Assembly: GCA_023634235.1 (NCBI GenBank)
Contig: JAMKCF010000002.1
Span: 16,673,091 to 16,737,090, forward strand
From: Pisaster brevispinus
Taxonomy: Eukaryota > Echinodermata > Asteroidea > Forcipulatida > Asteriidae
Length of the DNA: 64,000 nt
Direction: 5' to 3'
Positions 49,201 to 59,900 of the stretch are shown here, piece by piece; positions within the stretch are counted from its first letter, which is position 1, and each line of letters begins with the position of its first letter. Under the pieces are notes generated by a model that was given only the letters and a program-made list of their open reading frames with translations, was not told the DNA's origin and ran no database searches. The translations under genes and the position numbers were made by a program.

Positions 49201-50763
49201 AAAAAGTTTCAACATGACATTGACCTGTGACCTCTTCTTTAAAGGATGGGGAGCTTTAAAAAGAGCCGGCGCCGGTGCTTTCTGTCCAATGTTTCGCCCC
49301 TAAGCAGTATGCTTAAGTCATCCAAAATGAAGACTGCATAGCGTGCCAGACGAAACGTCGAGGGAAAGAAAAAACTTCTTTTTAGTAGAAAGAATGTTTC
49401 AGAATAAATAAATATTAAAAGGTATACAGACACCTTAATATTTATTTAATAGGCCTATTTTTGCCTAAACCGGTAATTCTTGTTAATTATTCTGCAGTTT
49501 TCTTTATTTCTAGTTTACAAAAACACAAAATTAGCCAAAAACTCAAAACTCCAACGCGTGCAAACAAGCTTTTTCAGAACTCAGCGTCCTTGAAACATTT
49601 CGAAAGTTATTACATCGTTATGAGTTATGAGAAAATATCTCATAATGGTTTACGTCTTGTCAAGAGACTTTGTTATGTCTATATGGAAAATAAAAAACAG
49701 CAATTTCAATTCAATTCAATTCAGAGACATTTAGGCCTAAGTGTATAGATAACAACTCATATCCAGACAGAAACATCTGTCAGGAAAATTGGATCTATTA
49801 TCAAGTAGTGGTTCAGAATAAAAAATCCTTCCTTGTATTTGTTTTCGTTTTGCATTTGTTTCAACCAAATGTCTTCCCTTTGCATTTAATCTTTAACATC
49901 TATTTAACGTTTGGCCACTTTTTTAGTCTGGTGCGCTGTAGCGACACATGTCTACATTTTATGATGGGTCTGGTTATTCTTTAGCGTTTAACTGCTAAGC
50001 GTTTGATTTTATTTAAGGACAACCATAATCACCAATGCAAATAGATTAAAAAGATAAGCGAGAACTTGCACCCAATATCTAAAACAATGACCTCCATACA
50101 AAAAGGTTCCATTGATTAAATAAAAGTGTTAAAATGGTTGTGCTTAAAGCGAATAAATGCAAGGAAATCAACCTGTGACATTAAGGTTGATTTGGAGCCG
50201 ACATTTCAGTCAGAGAAATTCAACAAGTGTTAATTGTTTTACTAGTTTCCGCCTTTAACGCATGTCATGTGAGTGTTGAACAAGTGATTTCAGTACAAAG
50301 GGCACTGACCAATGAAATCAATCAGTGTACGTATTGAATCTGATTGTCGAAAGCCACTAAATTACCGACCAATGCCGGCAAAACTCAGACGCAGAGCCCG
50401 TGTGTTAATATTATTCGTGTATATATGTAAAGCAGTGAAGCGGGTATGAGGAGCTATACATTACTTATAAACTTTTGAATAATTATCATTAGAGCAATCA
50501 CTTAATTCAAAAACATGTTAAATTAACATTCGCTGTGGATTGTCAATTTCAGCGTCTTCAAAATATGATGTCTAGGCCCCCTATACTAAATGAAAATATT
50601 TGAATCAATTTGACAACATTGTAAAATCAGCGGTGTATCTTTAACGAGTTTCCCCATCGTACGTGTGATACATAATCTGAATTATGGAGGACTCCGTCTG
50701 TTAATTATTTATATAAAATGATAATTTCCATAACTTATCTATATCTGTTTTTGGTTACTACAG
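43211..50763. other. no gene recognised
   Basis: Contains a CpG-richer part (43690-44460), a poly-C/CA tract (45247-45264), a 50-bp tandem pair (47852-47950), a (TTTA)n run (48123-48160), a short (CAATT)n tail (49700-49722) and foldback fragments (48300-48475; 49280-49360). A 183-codon open frame at 45076-45627 has no recognisable domain and is not called a gene. Confidence 0.5.
47852..47950. repeat. 50-bp tandem pair
   Basis: Two copies of a unit starting gcctgcgc.ttttgccaatat and containing gtgcgtaagcaacgcacac, itself a short inverted repeat (gtgcgt/acgcac). Confidence 0.9.
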
Positions 50764-50937
50764 TATGCTCTAGACTACATAACCGTGAATGGCACCGGTC
50801 GGTTCAGAGTCCAATCGGAACTCTGCAGCAGGCATCTTGTTTCATTTTTACAAAGAGTTCTACTGACGCTGGCAACGACAGAGGAGCAGAACGACCAATT
50901 TTCTCTTTACTTCAACATTCTTAGCATATAGACAGCA
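50764..50937 (+). other. transporter 5' UTR upstream of exon 1a
   Basis: Preceded by a strong acceptor (TTTTTGGTTACTACAG ending at 50763), which suggests the exon is internal and spliced from a distant 5' exon. A TTTATATAAAATG stretch at 50708-50720 offers an alternative reading as a local TATA-type promoter. Confidence 0.5.
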
Positions 50938-50985
50938 ATGGGTGAAAAGTTAAAGATCACGGAGCCTCGGGGCGAGAACAAACCG
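50938..50985 (+). CDS. transporter alternative N-terminal exon 1a
   Basis: ATG followed by 15 codons ([16 protein letters not shown]) and a donor GTAAGAG, phase 0. It joins in frame to 54001 (KKPTVWLIL). The short charged cytosolic N-terminus before TM1 fits GLUT architecture. Confidence 0.7.
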
Positions 50986-53900
50986 GTAAGAGTGCACTTC
51001 GTTTATTGGAAATTTAAGTGTTATGCGTTTTGCTGTTTTTTGTTATTTTTTCTTTTTGTAAAATAGCCGCGGTCCAAAAGCTGTCGATATTAGTGGAAAC
51101 ATTTGTAAAAAGTGGAAACGAATCATTTCAGCACGTGAGAATGCGTGACTGGCTTCAGTTGTTTCTGTTTCTACAATCATTCATATTTTCTTTGGATTTC
51201 ATTTAGTTCTCATTCAGTTATTAATTTCACATACAATGATAAAAACAGAAATGAAAACATAGGCCTACAGATCAACATTTTTTAAAAAGGAAAACCTCCG
51301 AAGGTTTTCCAAAAAAGTAAACTTAGTTACCATGAGATTGATTTCATGATGCTGCAATAGGCCCTACGAACAGACCAACATTAAATGATATTATATAATA
51401 ATATCATTGTTTGACTTTGTTTTAAAAGGTATTCAGCAAAACGTTTAGTTTACTGGGAGAAAAAACATTGCCAAGTAAGGAAACGATATCATAAACCTTG
51501 TTTACCCCCTACGAATTTTGCCAAAAATAAAATGTATACAAGCAAAAACCTGTGTAATGTGTATTGTATATAACTGGTTCCATTTAATTAATTATTTTAT
51601 CCAAACGTGGTTCGTGTTTATTTCAACTGCGATAAAGTTATCCATGCATTGGTGTGTAACGATAATATTAGAAAAGAGGTGCTGTAGCATAAGCCGCAAC
51701 AGGTATCTTCAAATTCAAACGTGGACATTATTGGAGATGAAGGCTATAGTAAGTTTGGTGGTGGTGTTGTTCCACGTAGGACCACCAGGATTCATTGCTG
51801 GTACCTCTGAGCTAAATCTCTCAAGACAACATCCCTCAATCCCACCAACATGGCGCAATAGCTCCATAATCCCTCGAACTCTCAATCCCACCAACATGGA
51901 GCAATAGCTCCATAATCCCTCGAACTCTCGATCCCACCAACATGGAGCAATAGCTCCATAATCCCTCGAACTCTCGATCCCAACAACATGGCGCAATAGC
52001 TCCATAATCCCTCGAACTCTCGATCCCACCAACATGGAGCAATAGCTCCATAATCCCTCGAACTCTCGATCCCACCAACATGGAGCAATAGCTCCATAAT
52101 CCCTCGAACTCTCGATCCCACCAACATGGAGCAATAGCTCCATAATCCCTCGAACTCTCGATCCCACCAACATAGCTCCATAATCCCTCGAACTCTCGTA
52201 CCCACCAACATGGAGCAATAGCTCCATAATCCCTCGAACTCTCGATCCCAACAACATGGAGCAATAGCTCCATAATCCCATGAACTCTCGATCCCACCAA
52301 CATGGAGCAATAGCTCCATAATCCCTCGATCCCTCAATCCATCAACATGGAGCAAATAGCTCCATAATCCCATGAACTCTCGATCCCAACAACATGGAGC
52401 AATAGCTCCATAATCCCATGAACTCTCGATCCCACCAACATGGAGCAATAGCTCCATAATCCCTCGATCCCTCAATCCACCAACATGGAGCAAATAGCTC
52501 CATAATCCCATGAACTCTCGATCCCAACAACATGGAGCAATAGCTCCATAATCCACATACATGACAAAGGTACCCCTCCGTCGCCCCTTGAACCACATAC
52601 ATTGATTTCCAACTGTTTAGTCGAGATCAAAGAGCATAGATATTTATGGGGTAGCCTAATATGGCCTAACACATCTTCACATCCGACTGCGTACCCCGCC
52701 CCCCTCGGTTTGGCATTAAGGTATTGTGTTGAAGCTTGGAGGAATGGTTGAAGTCAATTTGATCCACTCCTTATAAAAGGTGGGATGAACGAGTACATTT
52801 ACTAACCTAGCGACTGGAGGAAGTTGAGGGGTATGTAACCACAACCAGCATCTCCATTGGACAAATAGCAGCATTCAGTCGGTAACGCCTCCCAAACTCT
52901 AAATTTGTTACTAGTCGTTGAACACTTCACATCACACCGTAATTTTTTGACGGGAGGAGGTAAACAGGTTCATTTTTAACTTCAAATTTTAATTGTTCAC
53001 TTTTTGTAATTTATTGCAATTTTTCTTGAAGTTATTTTCAAACCATTAAAAGAGAACGGTTGGAAGTTTCTACCTCCAATGTAAACATTACTTATATAAA
53101 AATGGCATCCTCAGAGAACGACCCTTATTCTAAAGCTAGAATGAATAAAACAGAAGTTCTTTATTTGTGTCTGGAACAAATTAACGCTCCTTTTCCTGAA
53201 GAATTGAGTGACTTACAAAACGAGCACAGTTTCGAGCATGATAACTAACACTTTCGCGAAAATTGGCGCAATATTCCAAAGCGACTTTTATTTGCGTCCT
53301 GCCGAGATCTTGAAGCCTTTCAGTTTCATTTTATTACAAGTTTTTTTTTTTTTTTGCAGTTTGTTCATTCCTTCCTCTACGCTTTTCGCCAACCATAAAC
53401 CTGGAAAGGTGAATGGGCAGCCCAGGTCCTCTGTTGCATATACACTGCCAGTGCAGTGCAATACGGAGACAGGCGTCCAGCCAGGGCAAATAGACAGGGT
53501 TGGTGTTTGTGGTCGCGTTACTTTACTGGGAAGGGGGCCTTGTTGATACGAAAAACTATATCTGGATGACAATACACGCATTAAAATCGTGACCTGCAGC
53601 CCCCTGTTGCTTCGGACTTTGCCCATTGAAAAATTTGGTCCCGGGCGGGCAGTAAAACGCCTCCATGGCTGAGCGCATGCGCAAAGGGTGGTCCTACCCC
53701 ACACCCCCTTCCTTTTACCGAAGACAATGTACCGGCAATGGGTTATCTAACATCTATAAGGCCTACCTCGTGTGTAGTAGTACATACACATGTGCATACT
53801 AGAGAAGTACCAGCTAGCTAGCCAAGCACAATTGACCATTACTGACCATTCATATGGTGGCTGGACTCGTCCAAGTCTTTGGTTAATGTTGGGAGCCTCT

Positions 53901-56900
53901 GAACTGAAATACTAAAACAACAATCTTAAATTGTTTTTATTTTCCGCTTATCACAATGGGTAAAGTTCAATACACTTCAACTGGACATTCTGATTTACAG
54001 AAAAAGCCCACGGTATGGTTGATCCTGTCCACGTTTTCCGTAACCTTCGGGTCTTCGCTGCAGTTTGGCTATGGAACTGGTGTAATGGCTGCTCCATTTG
54101 GTGTAAGTACAAGCAAAAGTATTTAATCTTTTTGTAGTCAACGATTTCATCAATTTTTGTAAACTATTTGGTATGGTATCCATCTACAACAACATATACA
54201 CCTTAAACGTGTATTGTTCCATTTTTATGGGGTGGAAAGATAAATGGATACGTTTATAGATACACTTTGTTTACACTAGGCCCTATTCAAATTGTACCCA
54301 TACACACTCCCTCCATGAATTACCCGGCCCCATGCACCATATTTACACCATGGTGGAAGGAAACACATCCCTCCTCCATGCTTACACCATGCTTACACAA
54401 TGCTTACACCAACTGGAATCAAACCCAATTATTTATAGCTCTATTATAAGATTCAAACTGAATGTATAGATAGAGTCTAACAATGGCATTACCAGATTTT
54501 TTTTTCTATTTTTTTTATGCGTTTTTGTATTTTTAAAATAAAAATGTGATATTACAAACTGTGAAATAAAACAAATGTCTTGTAAATTACAGTTCTTAAG
54601 ACTACCAAACAGTGTCTGTAACATAATGGGGCGGTAACATTCGGGAAAAAATCCTATCATTCGTTATAGTTTGTTTATCATATTTATCTTGCTAAGCTGT
54701 ATCAATCAATAAAGCACGAAAGAACCAATAAACAAACAATATTGTTGTCACTTATAGTGATAGGATTATTATCAGCGGACATCAGCTTTTAATGTTTAAG
54801 CCAAAATGGTCCGCTTTGTAAATAATGTGCCTCCTTCTTGAACGTTGTTACCGATTTGCAACCAAATTTTCGGCTGTTATTCATTTGCGATTTCAAAGCT
54901 GTTTAAAAATCATTCTTATAAATATCATCTTCACGTGTTCTGTTCTTCGCAAGTTTTGTTCTGAGATACAATAGCTACCTACAAACGTGCGCACATCGAA
55001 CATTAAAAATAAAATATATATTCATTCAGTCAAAAATTAGTTTTAAAAAATTGAAGACCTTTTCAAATCTTATATCGGTGCAATGACATTTTTGTGGGTG
55101 ACAACAAGTAACAGTTTGAATAACGCGGCGGTTTAGTTCGTTAAGGCCGTCATTGTTGATGTTTTTACCCAGGATCAAAAATCAATGTTTGGCCGTTATG
55201 TTCAGACTATAAAAAAGGCACTAAGCTGCAAAAATCTATTGATCGATTCTATCAATGAGCGTACACCGGTAGACTACGAGTAGGCGGGTCTGTTTTTGTT
55301 AACGATCCAAACACTCGAAAGGAGACTAGATGTTATAGTATGGGATTGATCATACAGTAAAGAGTTTACTTTAAAGAAAGTACACAACTAGTGACGAGAC
55401 TGTTCAGTAAACACATCAACATGAGTATAAAAAAAATCAAAACTCCATATTGTCCAGTTTAATCTAAGTTTATGTACCTCAGTACAATGTCATGTTTCTA
55501 ATTGGATTGGACAGTTATTATAGTCCTAAACATGCGCCACAACACCATGAAAGTACCACACCATTGTGACAACCATTTACTGAGCCTCAGCTAAATTTAT
55601 TTAAGCGGGACCGTTCTTAACCGGGGAATTGAGAAGTGCAAAATTTTCTTGAAAACAGGAACCGATTTTGAATGTACAGAAATAACTGCAAAAAGCAATG
55701 CATTTTGGCAAATCAGTGACTCAAGAGGTATCACACCTCCCGTGAGAAAATCATTTACTGGAGCCTGCTACATTTGAAAATGTTCAAAATTGACACGCAG
55801 GACCATGCTTTCCTGGGGAATTGAGAACTGTGTCATTTTTATTATACCTGTAGAACTAGAAAGTATTAAGTTTATACGCTTTATAAACCACGTAGGCCGG
55901 AAGCTAACATGGAGGTAGGTCCTACTATAGTAACATGAACAAAACTATAGAGGTATCAACCACGTACAAACCATGGATGTACAAACCAAGCATGGTAGCA
56001 TGGCTTTCCCTTCACGGTAGGTGTACGTATATAGATATATAATATTGTTTATCTGGTGTAAAAAATCTAGCGGTTCACCGTTAAGCTTGCATGTGAATAC
56101 AATCCGTCCGTTAGGTTTAGCATACAGCTCGTCAGTTTTGCATATAGAGGTATTTACACAGTTACGTAACAGTGTTAAATGGGACTGCAAAACTACGTCT
56201 ATTATCATCTCGACCTCACCGCTTAGGTCGCCCATCGCGTTGTGTTGATAAGCAGAGCGTAACGTAGGTCAACACTGTTGTGTTGTTGTAATGGGGGCGT
56301 ATTCAACGAGCTTCTGTATTTCCTGTAGACATGGCCAATGGGGGGGGGGGCAAGAAAAAGGAAAACGGTGCCTTCGAAACTGAGTTTGGTGCAACGACGA
56401 CACTGACTAACCATTCATAGTTCAGTTTAGAAAATATACCAAATCCGTCGTCACTTTTTCACTCATTATGACTAAAGTCAAGAATAGTTTCTCATTATAA
56501 CCCAAAAGGTTAAGCTTAACAGAATGGATGAAAATAGGAAAATTTTGAACCCTAAACACCACCAAATATTTACATTCAATCATCTTTCGATCCACGTCAA
56601 ACCCGCCTACCTGAAATTTGTGAGAAGCAAATACTACGACCAACAACCCTCCAGCATCCTGTAGGATGCGGTGGTTGTAGGCTCGAATCCCACCTGAGTA
56701 CAGCCAGATGATTTTTCTTCCCGCATGACTCGGAAAGCCCCGAGTATAAAGTGCTTTTAAGTGGTTTATAGGTAGACCCAGTAACTTGGGCACTGTACTC
56801 TTTTTTCTCGATACTTCTATTCGGTAGGGGGCATACTGTAAATACTTCCAGCCCATATAGAATATCTGAAGCTTATTCATAGGTTGCTTACCCCTGTCTT

Positions 56901-59900
56901 GATTTCTTGTTGACAGTACATCAACGACTTCTTCAACCAGTCTAACTATGACAGACGAGGAGAATACTTGAATGATACATCCTTACTGTGGCTGTCTTCT
57001 TTCACCATCTCGCTCTACTGCGTAGGGGGAGCATTCGGAGCTCTCTTCGGCGGCCAGCTCAGCAACATCCTGGGCAGGTAAGGGTCCCGGGGAGTCAGAA
57101 TATCGACGGTAATGACCGACTCAATTCTTAGAAAAAGTTCCTTCAGTTCAGGTTTTCGGCAAGAAAGCTGCATAAAACTGCAGAAGATCACTGCTTGGTT
57201 CCAAATTACAAACGAAGTTAGACATCTGCATGTACAACCAAGCAGGTGGCTAGCCCTGGTAGGACGTCAGTGTATGTTGTGAATGCAACGGAGGAGTCCA
57301 ACCTGGGCTAGCAGGTGGCCATCTTTGTTTACTACTGATGTACAAGAAACGACTCAATAGGAATCGTTGGGTTGCACTTGGCAGTAGTAACAAAAATGTC
57401 CACCCCGCCATGCTCGGCGCATATTGACGAGAGGACGGCACGTCCTTGTGGGGACAAGGTTGATTAAAAACAACATGCGTCCGGCCATGCAGAGTGGCAG
57501 CAAATTTTGTGAAGTTTGAACTTCGCAGAATACTGCATGACACGTGTTCACAAAGCCGGAATTTCGTTCCTGTTGGTGAGCTGTATGCTTAATACAAATA
57601 GGAATCAGAACAAGAGTAAAACATTCATTCTCTTGCATTGTGTGTATGTATATTTTTTTTATTAGGTCTACTTCGGATTAGGCCTGGGCCCAAAACATTG
57701 CATTAATTATGGTTTATTGACAATTGTTTTGTTGTAGGAAGGGCGCCCTCCTCCTTAACAACATCTTCTCTATAAGTGCTGCTCTAATGTTTGGCTTCAG
57801 TGGACCCAACTTTGCAAATAACTTTGAGATGGTGATGTTGGCACGTCTTGTAATTGGTTTCATGGTTGGTGAGTGTGTGGATGAGAAGACTGGAGTAAAT
57901 ACGAAAATAACATAATTGATTTGAATTTCCGTCATCCATGAAAGATATGTGGAGATCGAAGTTGTAGCTTTTTGAAAATTTTTACATTCCGTGTGACGCA
58001 ATGTCAAAAAAATGTTTTTAAATGTCGTAGGGTTCCTGTTATCACGTTTACATTCTTTGTTGGTCGATGGCGAACATCTAATAAGTAGAACAATCAATCA
58101 ATATTTGTTGAACAATCGACCAATACATGCTACATCAATTGATCAAGGGGTTATATGGTTGGTGAGTGTGTGGATGAGAAGACTGGAGTAAATACGAAAA
58201 TAACATAATTGATTTGAATTTCCGTCATCCATGAAAGATATGTGGAGATCGAAGTTGTAGCTTTTTGAAAATTTTTACATTCCGTGTGACGCAATGTCAA
58301 AAAAATGTTTTTAAATGTCGTAGGGTTCCTGTTATCACGTTTACATTCTTTGTTGGTCGATGGCGAACATCTAATAAGTAGAACAATCAATCAATATTTG
58401 TTGAACAATCGACCAATACATGCTACATCAATTGATCAAGGGGTTATTCATCTATCGACTGATAGGTCCAAACAGTGATCAGTCTTTGGTTGATCGATTA
58501 ATCAGTTATAGAAAATGAAATTTGATTGATTCATGATATTGACAGGTGTATCGATAACCATCGTCCCACTGTACCTGGCTGAAATCTCTCCAATCAATCT
58601 CCGTGGTGCTATTGGTACATGCCATCAGCTGATGATCACAGTTGGAATTCTCATAGCACAGGTAATCAGAACCATGTATCCATTCAATCACAAGACTTGA
58701 TATTTCAAAGGGAAACAGTTGGGGGAACATGACGTCATCGTTTGATATGACAATTGAGAGAATAGTATTAAGGCTATCAGACGAATGTGAGTTTTCTTCG
58801 AGTATTTTGCATAGTGTATTATTTCGTCTTTAGCCATGGTAAAAACAGATGGTATTCCTTGCATAGCGTCACACGTTTGTGTGGGGATATTAACTCGAAT
58901 GCCCACTTAATGTTGTAGGACTATACATTTTACAATATAACATTTACCACAGCGATAGGAAATGAAATTTTAGAAATGACAATGGGATTGTGTAACCCAT
59001 TTTTGTGTTCGAGCCCTTTTTGTCTTCAACCTGAAATGCTCAGACTTTTAAAACTGTGACACTGCAGCACTTGAATAGCCAAGTAAATGAGATTGTATCG
59101 GTACAAATTGAGCCGTGTGCGAGTAGAATGTTGATATAAACCATGTATTTCACTTGTTGTAGGTGTTGGGCTTGTTCATCTTTAATCAACGAGACCAGTG
59201 GTCACTCCTCCTTGCCCTGACCGGTATATTCTCGGGAGTAGAGATTCTCACTTTACCATTCTGCCCCGAAAGTCCAAGATGGCTACTCCTCATTAAGAAC
59301 CAACCAGAGAAATGCCGTGCAGGTAAGCCCCTCATGTTGACCCAGTTTCATGGCTCTGTTACGGTAGCACCCATAAGTGACACATTTGAGCTGAACGCGA
59401 GAATAGTTCGCCGGTTTGCAAGTAATGTTTGCCTGTGTGCACATTCTTAGTTTATGTAAATAAGCATTTTTACCTTACACCTCACCCAGAAGCTTTCGCT
59501 GCCCCTGAATAAGCAAAGAAAGTCGTTGCCCCCTACCCCCGAAAGAAAGGAAATGTTTGGTTACGCTATTATTCCATAGTAGAGCCATGAAAATGGGTCA
59601 TAAAAGAATTATAGGACTAGAGTAAACAGTACAGGTTAACGTGACACCCATTGGTTTAGATGGGACACTGTGGTATCTTTAGTCTGTGATACTTGGGGTA
59701 AAATTATATCCTGACTGTTCAAGTAATATTAAAATATTTCGTGACAACGGCCTTTCAATTACACGGGAAAATTTCACGTATTGATTGGTTGAAAAGTTAC
59801 AAGTGATTGGGTTTGATTGGTGTGAACTTTCAATGAACTATCTGCTTGATAAGTTTATCAAATTTTCTTTTGTACTTTGAAGCTTTGGTCAAGCTCAGAG

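Noticed and set aside
51715..52598. - strand frames up to 238 codons
   Set aside because: Translation of the 46-bp minisatellite; the three overlapping frames all read the same repeat.
53288..53704. 138-codon - strand frame ending in Lys-rich run
   Set aside because: It reads through a poly-T tract and repeat-like DNA; no domain.
56422..56880. 152-codon - strand frame
   Set aside because: Runs through a SINE fragment antisense to the transporter intron; no recognisable domain.
57714..58390. Two near-identical - strand frames
   Set aside because: Mirror the 293-bp tandem duplication antisense to the transporter intron.
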